Assembly (NCBI RefSeq): GCF_000002985.6
Contig: NC_003280.10
Coordinates: forward strand, 124,001 to 188,000
Direction: 5' to 3'
DNA from: Caenorhabditis elegans
Lineage: Eukaryota; Nematoda; Chromadorea; Rhabditida; Rhabditidae
Length of the DNA: 64,000 nucleotides
Part shown: piece by piece, positions 1 to 11,465 of the stretch
Layout: the number at the start of each line of letters is the position of its first letter
Position numbering within the stretch: position 1 is the first letter of the stretch
Notes under the pieces: model-generated
Told to the model about the DNA's origin: nothing
Seen by the model: the letters and a program-made list of their open reading frames with translations, nothing else
Databases searched by the model: none
Translations under genes and position numbers: made by a program

Positions 1-1002
1 CATAATAACGATCGCAATCGCTGGAATAACAAAAAACACAGTGAATGCAAATATAATAATCATTTTTTGTTGATCCGGACGACTTTGGTTCATTGCACAG
101 AATTCGGTGTGAAGTACGAATATTCCATCCGTTGAGACCGGGAAAATTCGATTATTCAGGACTCCGACTGCAAAAAAACTAACCTTGTTAGTCCATGGTT
201 GATATTTTGCGTCTTCTGGAAGGGGGAGTTTGTTGATTTGAACTATGAATGCAATTGGTAGAGCGCAAACGAATGAAATAGTCCAAGCAAGAATAATAAG
301 AACATTGGCTCTCCAGAGAGTTGAGAATATTTTTGAACGAAGTGGATGGCTGAAACTAGTTTACATTGATCATATTTCACAAGCAACTTTTCTCGGCAAA
401 TTCGATATCCTAAGATCCTCCAATCTCTTCCAAAAATAATACAAAAAAGAACCAAATTTTACCAAATTTGAATTTAATTTTTTTGAAATTTTACCAAATG
501 CTTACCAAATTGCCAGCCACCGCTCAAATGAAAAACAACAAATAATCATTATTGATGCATATGAAGTGAACTCAATGAGAAAAGCCCGAGCTTTACAAAT
601 TCCCTCACTGAATCGATATGGATATGAGTAATCAAGGGATTGGTAGAACTCCATGGGGAGCCCTAAAACATTTTGCGTGAAACTTTTGAGTCAGAGAAAA
701 ATCACCTAATATCAAGGCAATAATATCTGAAACCGCCAAACTGAATAAATAGTAATTTGTTGGATTGTGCATAGATTTGTTTGCTGCAATTACGATACAT
801 GTGCAAATATTTCCGAATAATCCAAGTAGAAAAATAGTTCCATAAATAATGACTGTTGGAATTACTATTCCTGCCTGTAAAAACTAAAGTAAATATAAAA
901 CATTTAAAGGTTGAAGCTTACCGATTGGCACCGTTCACCTAGAGTAGACAATACATATTCAGTGATTTCAGACACATTGTATTCCACTGTGCATTGGGAC
1001 AT
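1..1002 (-). CDS. nmur-2: Neuromedin-U-type peptide GPCR (5' part, runs off left edge)
   Basis: This is a class A neuropeptide receptor of the plasma membrane. Exons read on the minus strand: 1002-922, 874-706, 662-506 and 349-1 (continuing outside the window); all junctions are GT-AG and in phase. The start is the ATG at 1002, preceded directly by an in-frame TAG. The short N-terminus carries an NVS glycosylation site. TM1 has GLFGNICTC and TM2 has NYYLFSLAVSDIIALILGLP, typical of the ghrelin/neuromedin-U/neurotensin group. After TM3 the motif ERWLAICHPLRSK stands where (E/D)RY-xxxCHPL is expected. The next segment gives TM4, an extracellular loop 2 with a cysteine, and TM5. The four C. elegans nmur genes share this pattern; nmur-2 is chosen because, from memory, it lies close to cwn-1. 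The receptor class is secure and the exact paralogue less so. TM6, TM7 and the tail are outside the window. Confidence 0.8.
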
Positions 1003-2937
1003 CTAGAATTTTTGAATACGTTAGAAAAAATTAACTATTATTTAACCAGATAGTAGTGAAGACAAAAGTAAATTTTTGAAAAAAAAAAGGAATTTTGGAA
1101 TCAGTTTGGCTAATAGTTAAAAATTAGCAGGTGAAAATATAATTCAATTCTGAATTCAGATGAAAAGTAGTTTTTTTTACATTTTAGATTATATGGCATT
1201 TGGGTATTTTCTCTCATCTAACTGCGCACAACACAAAAATTTCAATCTCATATTTTCTTGGAACTCATTCTTGCATGTTTTCTAACAAACTTTACAAAAT
1301 ATTTTGTGCCACAAAAAATTCCAATCACCACGAAAGCTCATCCTCAACAAACTTTACTCTTTCTATTTGTTTTTCTTGTGGATTTCGTCTTTTTTTCTAG
1401 AAAAAAAAAACAAAGTTACATTTAAGTAGATGAGGGGTCCTAGCGTGTGAATTCAATTAATCATTTTAGTTCAATAGAGTCCAAACTTTCCTATTGCAGT
1501 TTTAGATGATCAGTTGGGGTGTGGAAAAATAGTGAATAGTATTCAAGTTTATACTTGTACAATTTTTGTTGCTATCCTAACACAAACAAATTTTGAAAGA
1601 TTTTGTTGAGGAATTTTAAATTTATCTAAATTCAGGAAGTTTGTCCTGTTTTGGTCTGTTTTCCCAATAATAATTCCGGGAGTCAAGACAGGAAAAAAAA
1701 CCAATTTTTCATGGTCATATAACTAATAAACACCTTCTTTCCGTCGTCATCTCTAATTCATTAGATTTGTTGGCTATTCTATAGGAATTGATGATTTTTG
1801 CTAGGAAGTAGCTTTTTTCACGAATTTGTTTGATTTTTTTTTTGGAATTTTTCCATGTATAGAGATAGCCGGCTAAATTTAAAAATTGATCAGGAGACTC
1901 AAATTTTTGAATTTTTTCCAACATTTAACAAAAATTAATGTAGCCGAAAGATTTTTTATTAAGAATACGTTTTGTAATTTCAATGTGCTCAGAAAAAATC
2001 CAAAAGCTAAAAAAAAATCAAATTTGCAAAAAAAATCATTTTATTTTCTATAAACTCGATCAAAAAAATTCTTCATGAAAACACAGCAGGAGTCCAAAAA
2101 TATGAAAATCCTCATTCTTCTCTCACAAAACACTCATAAAAACTAGAAGCATTGTGATATGGGAATTTTGAAACAGACGACGGAAAAAGAAGGGAGATCT
2201 GCAAAGAAATATTGGAAGTTTTCAAAAAACAACAATATTAAGCGCATGCTAAAAATGAGCATTTCAAAAAAAAGTAACGCAGTTTTTCAGCAATAATATG
2301 TACTAAAATACTAAGAAAGAGGTCAATTTGAAAAATTACCTCATTGCCAAAAAAACCTTCAGGATGGGTAAATCAAAAAAAAAAAAAAATCTAAGTAAGT
2401 TATCCAAATGCGGTATTTAGCGGTATTGTCATGAAAATACATGAGAAAATAGGGCAATCCCGAAAAAAATTAACAGAAAATACTAAACTTCCCGGTGTTT
2501 GAGAAAAATTGTAGTTGCTACAAAAAAATTTTTAAAATTTTTAATAAGCTTCTTTTCTTAGCCTCCATTTTGTTTAAGCACGTTTTCAAACAAAATCAAC
2601 ATATAGGGATGAAAGAAATTTCAACTTAAAAAAAACCGCAACATTGCGAAAAGGATTCGCACTACATCACAACTTTTTCAAATTTTTTAGTGACCATCTG
2701 GGACCCTTCCCATCTTTTTCTTTGACCAGAAATGAGTATACTAGAGACTTTTAGAATATATCTACAAAATAAAACAGAAAGTTTCATTATTGCAAAATTT
2801 ACACAAAAAGCAGCAATATGTACATGAGACTAGTTTTAAAATATATATTCACAAAGTTCAAAATGTGCCCGTTTTGTATTGTTATCGTTGTAATTTAATT
2901 TTCCCGCTTCTTTTCATGCTTGTGACAATAGAAGGTA
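1003..2937. other. Intergenic region between the GPCR and the SRD receptor
   Basis: About 1.9 kb of AT-rich DNA with many A and T homopolymers. I see no exon with supported splice sites and family similarity. It must hold the promoter of the leftmost receptor and the 3' end of the SRD gene. Short open frames on either strand look like chance. Confidence 0.6.
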
Positions 2938-4727
2938 CTACGGAGTTGGGGCGACCGATGCAGCAGTTGAACTCAGCATTGCACTGGCGATTACTGGCTT
3001 AAGAAGCGAAGTTGGAAAAAACCAGCCTGTTAGCGCTGATCTGGAAAATTAATTTTCACTAATATGATTGATAATCTTTAAATTTAAAGAAATTTAAAGA
3101 AAGTAAAATTTTTTAACGAGCTGTATGAAAGTATTCTTTGCCAAAACTTGGGTTTGTTCCAAAACTTTTAGGGTCAAAAATGAGCACTCTGATCACTAGA
3201 TAATGTGCTATTGCAATTTCAATGAAAGTTGAGAAGAGTGGAGCTTACCTATAGGGTCTGACAAAGTACAGAGAAATCAGTGGGGTAATCATCGGCATAC
3301 ACTCCATTATCCGAAATGGCATGTTCTCCACAATCACTCTACCAACAACTTGAAACAAAGCTAACAGGTAGAATGTGGACGCTGTGAGCCAAAAAATTGG
3401 GACGATTGCTTGTATTGTCAGAGCTTTGATCAACTGCTTGTGCGATGACCTTGTAGTCTCTGACATTGTTATTCGCCCACGGCCATCCAGACTTTTCAAG
3501 GTTTTGTGACGGAAAAAGACAATGACTCCGTAGATCGGGAAACATGGGATTGTCATGTAGACGATTGCAGAGAAGGTCGCAGCTGACCAGCAACTCATGT
3601 TACCAGCAATAACCAGGTCTAAGAATTATTTAAAAATTTCAAAGATTATAATGGCAAACTTACCTCCCCAAATTTCCTTAGAGTCATATATATACTCTGG
3701 GTGAAATGAATTCACAATTCTTTTCAGCGCGTCTTCGTTGGCTACATCCGACCAGTACACGATTACAAATAGGAGTGATGGAAGGTAGGTTAAAATACAG
3801 ATTCGAACAATTTTCACAGTGTCCGGACTGATCTGATCGAGAATGTAATATCGATAAAGAAATGAGATCTGAAACAAAAATTCACGTTTTTTTTTCTCTT
3901 TACTTTTTTTTCAGTGTCCGCCCGCTTTGGAACTAACGTGAAGCAACAGCACCCGCGCCGACCTCATGGCGTCACTCCCGCCGCTTGTATCCAAATGTAC
4001 AGTGCGGCGCGGAACCTGAACATGTCAGCCGCTTCCAAATAACTACCTTTCGCACTTCATTGTATACACACAGCGGCGTCGGCATGAGGCCCGCATTTTG
4101 CCCCCCACTCAGATGGGAGCCCTAGCTTATACCATCTCTTTCGCCAAATCTCCAAAGGTCTCAGCGAGGCTTCAACAACTTATTACCGAGGCGTGTAAAC
4201 TCATTTAAGCTTTTGAATACGGTCAGTCAAAGTTGGTTTTAAAAAGCAGTCTTCATACCATCAAAATCCACTGTGAATGAGCTAGACAATGGCAAACAAA
4301 AACATGAAGAAAATAACAGAAATATGATGAAATTTGTCCGCATGCTCCGTGAAATATGTAAGTTAAAGACCAGCCCGAAAAGACAATTCTATAAATTGTT
4401 CTCACAGATCAAAACAATCAATCAGTACTTACTTTTGAAGAGCAAGCATTCCAGCAAGACAACTGAATAGGTCGCAAAGAGCAAAGTTCAAGTGCAACAT
4501 CGAATAGCTCTGTAGAAGTTTTGGAGTTTTTGTGGAAATAAGGATTATGAGCAAGGTGTTGAACAGAATCCCTGAATATTTGTCTGATTACGTAGCTTTT
4601 AAATTCATGAAAACCTACCTAATGGATTGACGATATATCCAATGATTTTGAAGACATGATCGATTTTTTGCGCGTGCGAAATTAATTGCAAATTTGTTGC
4701 GTTCATTTTATATTCGGACTCTGACAT
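2938..4727 (-). CDS. SRD-class serpentine chemoreceptor
   Basis: Seven-transmembrane nematode chemoreceptor, expected in sensory neuron cilia; its ligand cannot be predicted. Six exons: 4727-4619, 4571-4433, 4388-4259, 3868-3664, 3618-3249, 3040-2938. All phases agree, giving 351 aa from the first ATG or 344 aa from the ATG at 4706. The second exon contains SYSMLHLNFALCDLFSCLAG, a hallmark of SRD TM2. The fourth has ISFLYRYYIL at the start of TM4. The fifth has SHKQLIKALTIQAIVPIFWL (TM6), then a TM7 with PMITPLISLYFVRPYR. The last exon is a short Ser/Thr/Pro-rich tail. The third intron (3869-4258) is enlarged by a dispersed repeat. Each SRD segment is present, so the gene looks intact. The particular srd number is not assigned. 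Confidence 0.85.
3912..4135. repeat. GC-rich dispersed element in an SRD intron
   Basis: This roughly 220-bp block is much richer in G and C than its surroundings. It contains AGCCGCTTCCAAATAACTAC and CACACAGCGGCG, and it ends near TGGGAGCCCTA. The reverse complement of 7473-7648 in cwn-1 matches it over more than 100 bp, so both are copies of one element in opposite orientation. It lies wholly within an intron. Confidence 0.7.
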
Positions 4728-4737
4728 AAAACAACTG

Positions 4738-5037
4738 TTATCTAGTGTAGACAATAGCGTAAAAAGTGAGCCTTTGAGAATACTGAAAAGTCTTCAATGA
4801 AGAGACCATAGAAAATGAATGGAAGGGAGTGTTGCAATTTCCGGTACGTCTAGAGTTTGTGAAGCTGATAATAGGGGAAATAGCAAGAAGAACGTTGAAT
4901 TGTTTTTCTAAAAAGGCAATAATTACAGTAAGTTATCTACGTATGCTACTACCTGGGTAATTAGACAGCTGTGACGATACTATTATTTCCGGTAGAGTTA
5001 ATCGTGTCTGGGGGATGACTGGCAATACTGTTGTAGA
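4738..5037 (-). pseudogene. Possible two-exon orphan reading frame upstream of the SRD gene
   Basis: On the minus strand, 5037-4953 and 4907-4738 are separated by a 45-bp stretch with a GTAGTA donor and a TTTTTAG acceptor. Joined, they stay open for 84 codons in one frame and end in TAA just before the SRD start region. I see no start codon, no family match and no clear upstream exon. It may be the tail of a decayed gene or chance. It could also be part of an upstream transcript of the SRD gene, although the frames differ. Confidence 0.2.
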
Positions 5038-5044
5038 CTAAAGG

Positions 5045-6994
5045 AAAAAAACAAATTAGGAAAAAATATGATTGTGAAGATACTCTAAAAAATTGAAGGT
5101 CCGAAAAAGAAATAATTTAGGTCCAAGGCTGCAGGGAGGAAGCCCTAAATAATTACGGCATGGATAAGGATAATTTTGTTTGAAAATTGCATTTTCAAAC
5201 TTTCATACAAGGAACGTATTTCAACTTACTTCTGGGCTTTGAAATGAAACCTATTTAATCTGAAAAACACATTCTAAATAGGTCACTACCAAAAAATTGA
5301 CGGCGTTGAACCAGAGAAAGTGGATCTAAAATTGCTTCCAGGTCATTTTTTCCCAAAAATCATTGGTTCATATAACGACTCTAGTTTTTTTAGATTTAAT
5401 CTTGATTTTTTTTAAGTTTTATATTTTTAATTTTTATATTTTTTTGTTTTATACTTAGTTTTATAGACATGGGATCATTTTGGGACATTTACAAGAAAAA
5501 AAAATTGGGAAAAAATTTACAAAATTTTCTGGTCATTTAAAAATGTTCAGTCAGAACATTTTTTCGAATTTTTTTAAATTCAATGTTTTCACATTATTAC
5601 TAGTTTAGCATTCTCAACTAACTTTTTCATCAACCGACTATCGAACACGTCAAAAATAATTGAAAAATTATCGTTTTTTTTTCTAACGGGTGTTCTCGCA
5701 ATAATTAAATGAGGTTTGACTAGACACAATGAGCCTCATTAAGAGTGGATTTGGACATATTAAATAGAAAAACAAGAATTTTCCATGAAAATCTAACATC
5801 GTATGTGACTTAAAATATCGTCTTTGGAGCATTAAAAAACGAATAAATAATCGGACATATCTGGATTCCCACAAAAAACCACAAGTCACATGTTTTAAGT
5901 GAACAAAAAAAACGAGAACATATGTCACCTCAAAATTGCTTAAAGCAACTAGTCACCCTGAATAAATTTTTCGGGAAAAAAGGAGGTCCAAGGTTGTAAA
6001 AAATTAGTTTGATCATCGTGTGTAATAGCGTAAAAAAGAAGATAGAAGTCTAATTTAAAATTAATGAGTTTTTGTTTTTGCTATATGGGGGGGGGTCGTG
6101 CCACTAAAAAAATCTTAAATATTTCATGTTTGAGCATAACAGAATAAGTGGTATTGAGAATGTTTGCATACATATTTGTTGGAAGCTGGAACTTGCTTGT
6201 TTTTCTTTCATATTGTTTTTTTCTGCATTCTGAACAATAAAATACAATCAAAAAATAGCACTCTCTCCTGTATGTTTTCATTCCATGAGAGGACGAGTGA
6301 AAAAAAAAACAAATTCAATTATAAAAAATTGGAAAAAAGTTGGAATTCTGAAAACCTTTAATATAGCCAATTTTTATCATTAGTGTGAAAGTGCAAGCGG
6401 TTCATGTCATTCAAAAACATTAAAACAAATCACAACTCAATGTTTACAAATGACCTAGGCATAAACACTTCCCTATAGACACTTTCTTGGGAAATACATC
6501 CTGTTCAAAGAGATTGAAGAGCCGATTAGGCATGAATGTTTAAAATGCACGTTTTTAGAAAAATTCAAATTGTAATTTTACAGAAAGTAAAAAGGTAGTA
6601 AATTTTGTCTCAGTCTCCGTCCACAAATACAATTGCGAAGTGTCACGCCGTAACATTTTTCGAAGACAAAGAAAAAAAGACGTGCACTATTTTTTTCTCA
6701 ATATTAGAATAGATCATTAAAAAGTGTCTGAAATGTGACGTAAGATTTCAAAAGCAAGTTCAGCTATACTCCTAATTTGAGACCAAACATTAGTCTACTC
6801 AAATTAATTCTTCTGAAGAGTCAGAAAAATATAAAGTCTGTTATTTAGTGAGCCGTGCCCTACCATGTAGAAGTAATATCTTGTTTTTTTTTGGTTTTTT
6901 TTTGAACATTTTTAAGAAAAAAAATGAACTTGCTCTTTTGAATGTCTGTTGTATGAGTATTAGGAATTAAATTGGCTCTGTTATCTTGAACATT
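5045..6994. other. Intergenic AT-rich region 3' of cwn-1
   Basis: Nearly 2 kb without a supportable gene. It has long A and T runs and a run of nine G at 6087-6095 that stands out in this composition. Open frames here are short and show no conserved motif. It contains whatever promoter the SRD gene uses. Confidence 0.5.
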
Positions 6995-7000
6995 TTTATT
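6995..7000 (-). terminator. cwn-1: Polyadenylation signal of cwn-1
   Basis: AATAAA on the minus strand, about 165 bases after the cwn-1 stop codon. It is the first canonical hexamer downstream. Confidence 0.6.
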
Positions 7001-7164
7001 GCAAAATAGAGATTAATGGATTAAAAAACAACAAAAAATTCTGCAATATGAAAGAGAAAGAAACAACAATAAAAGCTGAGTGAAAGTTGACTAGTTGTAT
7101 GCCTTTTTGTTGCACGGACCCATAAAATGTTGGAGAAAAATGAAAAAGACGATAGAAGTTCAAA

Positions 7165-9577
7165 TTATAAGCATAAATACTTCTCAATTCGTTTCTGACA
7201 TGGCTCACATCGTACTTCACAGCAGTAGATGAACTTGCAATTGCACTTCTCCTCGACTATTTGCACCTTCTTCTCGTATCCACGACCACAACAGAGCTGA
7301 AAATGAAACTTGTAAAAATTGCAAAATAATATTAACTTTGGGAGATTTAAATGGATATTCACTGGATCTAAAACAGTTACTACACCAGCCCCAGCCAATA
7401 AATAGGTTTTTATAAATTTCCATCCATTTCTGGATATCTTACGGTGAGGGAACGACTGGCTACTATTGGGTGTAGGGCCCCCAGCTTAGTGAGGGGCGAA
7501 ATGCGAGCCTCACGCCGATGCCGTTCGCCGCTGTGTGTGCGCAGTTCAAAAAGGTAGTCATTTGGAAGCGGCCGACACATTGCACATTCGGATACATGCG
7601 GCGTGAATGGCGGCTTGAGGCCGGCGAGACGACCTCATGGGAGCCCTAATAATTATAGGTGCAAAAATAGAAACCCATTTCTGTGTATTTAAAATTTTAC
7701 CAAACTGCAGTCATCAATCGCATTCGGTGCAAGAGTGCACTGACGACCTTTGGTTCCGAGTATGCCACGTAGTGGGTCAGATTCACAAAAGTCGGGGGAT
7801 GGAGTCATGTAGACCTAAATAGTTGTTCATAGTATTTTTATAATCAACAAAAATTGATACCAGATCCGCGTTAGTGTGTCGCTTGAACTGAGAATTTTTC
7901 ATCACGATTCGAGGTTTCTCAATACCATCCTCTTTGACGACTTTAACCTCGGCAGCTCCATCGAACTTATCCTTGATTGCCATTCCGATATGCCTGAATC
8001 ATGATTTTTAAAGGACTTTTCGAGAATAGAAAAGACCAAGCCAAAATATACCTGAAGTTTGGTAATGAATCCCAACAAGTCCTCATTTCACAAGATCCAC
8101 TCATTCCATGACACTTGCATTCTCGACGAAGAGACTTTTCGAGGACCTGGTATTGTTATTTTACTAAATGGTGTTTCAATGGCATTTCAAAAAAATTACC
8201 TGTCTTCCAGCTTGATTATTATGCAAATTAATCATATGCATTCCATCGGCAGACAGCTGGCTAGGTCCCAGAAGACTTGTTCCATTATCGTCCTTCATCA
8301 TCAAAACTCTCCGTTGAGCGGAATCAACAAACTCTTTGGAGACACCAATTCCAAATTTAACATTGTCCGAGCAGCCCTGATATTGGAATTGACTTTTCTG
8401 AAATACACCTCTAATTTTATTGAAACTTTAAACTTCAAATTACCCCTGAGTGATCGTTTTTCGAGTAGTCACAACCGCATCGTTCACTTATTCCTCTAGC
8501 ACAATCTCGGGTAACCCTGAAACATAGACATAGAACCTTGCACGATGTATTTCACTCATACTTATAAGCAACAGCAGCTGACGAAATTGCATGTACAAAT
8601 GCCGATTCTCTAGTGTTTTCATAGAGAAAAACGTCCGGGATGACTTCATGAGTCACCGGATCGATCAAAGTGCAATTCCATCTGAAAACACATTTTTATA
8701 TTGTAAATTCAAATCAATGTGCCTCACCTGCGTTTATGAAATTGAAATTGGCATTCAGCATGAGCAGCGAGAGATCCCGAACGAACACTTTCCATTAAGT
8801 CAATGTTCTTTTTACAGAATCTGAATACATTTTTCAGATTCGGTTAGAAGTTTTTGAAGAAAAATGGGCAAACTCTCCAGTTTTGCCGTACTTAACATAC
8901 CCCGAAAAATGTGATTTTTTGCTGTTTTTTGGAGCACAAAAACTACTTAACAATAAGTTCCGTGTGGTCTATCTGCATAAGCATCAAATAAGCTCAATTT
9001 TGGATCCTTCCCTACATTTTTGGGCACAAAATCAATAGTTTTGGTCAAAACTACTTTGCCAATTTTTTGATGTGTGCGGCAAATTCCAAAATTTGCCGAG
9101 CCGAGCGTGCCGAGATCTACTTTTTTTGAAATTTCACGTGCTCGGCAAATTTGCCGCACACTCCTGTTTTGGACGTTTTACCGCGTTGTTTTTAATTTAA
9201 AAAGGTTTACATCAAAAAGGTAAGCATTCCCAGTCATTACGCTTTTTGCCATTAAAAAAATTGAGAAATTTTCAAGAAGATTTATCATGAAATTCGGTCT
9301 GTTGGGTCATTTTCAGAAATTTTACTACTCTAACTTTAACTGTAAATCTTTTCAAGAGTTTTTCAAAACACTAGGTTTTTAGAAAAATTTGCTATGTTTT
9401 TTAATTGAAAAGTTACCTCATCTGCCTCCTGGTGAGCCCTTTCAGTGATTTACATGACGTTCCCGGTTTATCTCTGTCAAATCGGTTGGCAGCAAGCCCG
9501 AGTGCTAACCATGACAAGCTTTCGACAATTGAAATCAGTAAAATGAAGATTAGGATCACTTGTGTAGATTTCAGCAT
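7165..9577 (-). CDS. cwn-1: Secreted Wnt ligand CWN-1
   Basis: Secreted lipid-modified Wnt glycoprotein acting through Frizzled and ROR receptors; in C. elegans CWN-1 guides neuron migration and body patterning. Nine exons: 9577-9417, 8820-8728, 8681-8562, 8516-8444, 8397-8200, 8146-8052, 7993-7861, 7814-7701, 7296-7165. Phases agree and give 372 aa. Residues 1-22 form a signal peptide ([20 protein letters not shown]). WNC is in exon 3 and [11 protein letters not shown] in exon 4. Exon 6 holds [13 protein letters not shown] with the serine normally palmitoleoylated (about S231). The last exon is the cysteine-rich end ([24 protein letters not shown]). A TTTTCTTTCAG at about 9599, 22 bases before the ATG, is a likely trans-splice acceptor. 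Intron 8 carries the dispersed element at 7473-7648 and intron 1 a partial GCCGAG/GGCAAAT repeat. Gene identity rests on the Wnt family plus neighbours. Confidence 0.95.
7473..7648. repeat. MITE-like element in cwn-1 intron 8
   Basis: A 176-bp block with short terminal inverted repeats: TAGGGCCCCCA at the left end and TGGGAGCCCTA at the right, consistent with a TA target duplication. Its interior matches the SRD-intron block at 3912-4135 in reverse orientation (GTAGTCATTTGGAAGCGGC, CGCCGCTGTGTG). It is probably a non-autonomous DNA transposon copy. Confidence 0.7.
9035..9165. repeat. GGCAAAT/ATTTGCC repeat copy in cwn-1 intron 1
   Basis: Contains TGTGTGCGGCAAATTCC and GCTCGGCAAATTTGCCGCAC with inverted copies of ATTTGCC. 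It is a diverged relative of the CCGGCAAAT family described at other sites in the window. Confidence 0.55.
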
Positions 9578-11465
9578 TTCATAATAATTTTCTGTAGACT
9601 GAAAGAAAATCGATTGGAGAGAAGAAAAATGGAGTAACAAAGAAGTAGTAACGAGAGAGTAATAAATCAATGTAGGATAGGGGGAATGACTGCACTTTGG
9701 AACAAGATGGTAATATTCGACATCCGGTTGTACTGAAGAGGATCGTTCGAGAATGGTTTATGAAAATTAGCCATAGTTGATGCTCTATAGTTTTGAAATA
9801 TGAGGCAATAAAAAAACAATGAATCACAGCGATTAAATTGTTGCCAATCTTAGAAATAGTATTCGGAATATAAAAATACAGTTAGTACCTCGAAGTTTCC
9901 AAACTGAAATAGAATACGAATATTCCAAAACGAAACGGGAAATTTCTCGAGGTTGATACCCCGTTGGTGTGAAGATTCTCCTGAGAGAAGGAGATTGGGA
10001 AAGGATGGGTCCTAGAGCGTGGGGCGATATAGCAACACATACGAAAAGCCATAAAACAAGATGATTTAGTAGTGGTCGTCGTATGTCCGACACACATACA
10101 CCATTCGACAGCAACAGCAGCAGCAGACGAGAGGAAAGACGACGACGACGTTGTGGTGACACGGACCTATTGTAAAACAGATGTGAGAAAGACGGGAAGA
10201 GTTGGAATCGAAAGGCGGGGCCTATCAAGTTTTATGGCTCCGAATATTTTTGTAAGAGAACCCCGCGCATTGTAAAATCATGTATTGGATAAACACTATT
10301 GGATGTGTATGTATGCTAATAAAAATCATCAGAAAAATAAGAGCCACACAAACAGGCTGGACCATAAAAGTATGCACAAACGATTTTTCGTGAATTAAAA
10401 TTGTTGTTTATTCGGATCTGGATTAATAATAACGAAATGTAATACATTCTTGATCATAGGGGATAAACCATGTCATTAGCTTCATTAGAGTTATTCATTT
10501 TAATAATAAAAGTCCTCTTTTGAAAAAAATTTTTTTTTTTTGATTTACAGACAATTTAGGATTTAAGGTCAAAAACCGACCCGCCAGATGTCCGCCGCCG
10601 TAACGTTTTTTCAATGCAGTTTTTGTAAAATAATATGTACTTATCTGGCAATGTGAATACTATTATGAATAAAATCTTGTTAGTTGATGGTGTTCAAAAA
10701 TAATGTTTAATTTTTGAGTTATGGTTAATTAAACGCAGCCCAAAATTCACAAAAACCGTTTGTGCATACTTTCATGGCTAGCAACTGTATGCAATAACAA
10801 GGCAACAAAAACAGGGTTGCGCGTCAATAATCAAAATTGCAGACTTGAAAACTGCCAAAAAATTAATTTCTAAATTAGCTCAAAAATTTTCAAACCTCAA
10901 CATTATTGACTTATTAAGTAAAATAACGCATTGACGAGCTCTATGAGTTTTAGTTTTTTTTTCAAAAAAATTCAGCTTTCAAAAAAGGTATGCTCATATG
11001 AAATTTAACCGGAAACCAGGAAACCAAGAACATTGGACGTCGAAGTCTCTTTAATTGAACTCAATTCTTGAAGTTTTTTTGAAGTATTAACTAAATTTGT
11101 TATCTGTTCAGCAGAAATATATACATACATTATTGAAACAGATTTTACAATTAAAAAAATACGGTCTCCGCGAAAAACTCCGTAAAAAGCACACTTACAT
11201 TAACATTCAAGAATGAACATACATAACAATGACGGGAAAAGTGTCAGTATGATGTACGGGAGGTCTGAACGAAGAAAAAGCACAAATGCTGCCATCTCAT
11301 TCATTCATGCAAACTGGATCATGATCTACAATATACGCCCGCACTAGATGTCTTCTTTCATATTCTCTTTCTTGTAAACCATCCTCACTTTCCGGACAGA
11401 CTTTATTTTGTGCCTTTTTTTTTTCTGCCTGAATTCTTAAAATTTCTGCCTGAATTCTTAAAATT
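9578..11465. other. Divergent upstream region of cwn-1 and the peroxidase gene
   Basis: A 1.9-kb region between two divergently transcribed genes, so it should hold both promoters. The part at 9950-10230 is less AT-rich than the rest and includes a CAGCAACAGCAGCAG tract. No TATA box or operator is assigned. A minus-strand open frame at 9833-10228 (131 codons) has no recognisable motif and I treat it as chance. Confidence 0.5.

Noticed and set aside
120-170. Possible micro-intron (GTTAGT...GCAG) in the receptor's fourth exon
   Set aside because: It would be 16 bases, far below the minimum C. elegans intron, and the frame is open through it.
9833-10228. 131-codon minus-strand frame upstream of cwn-1
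   Set aside because: No motif and no continuation; it lies in the expected cwn-1 promoter, and its composition reflects local CAG/CGA repeats.
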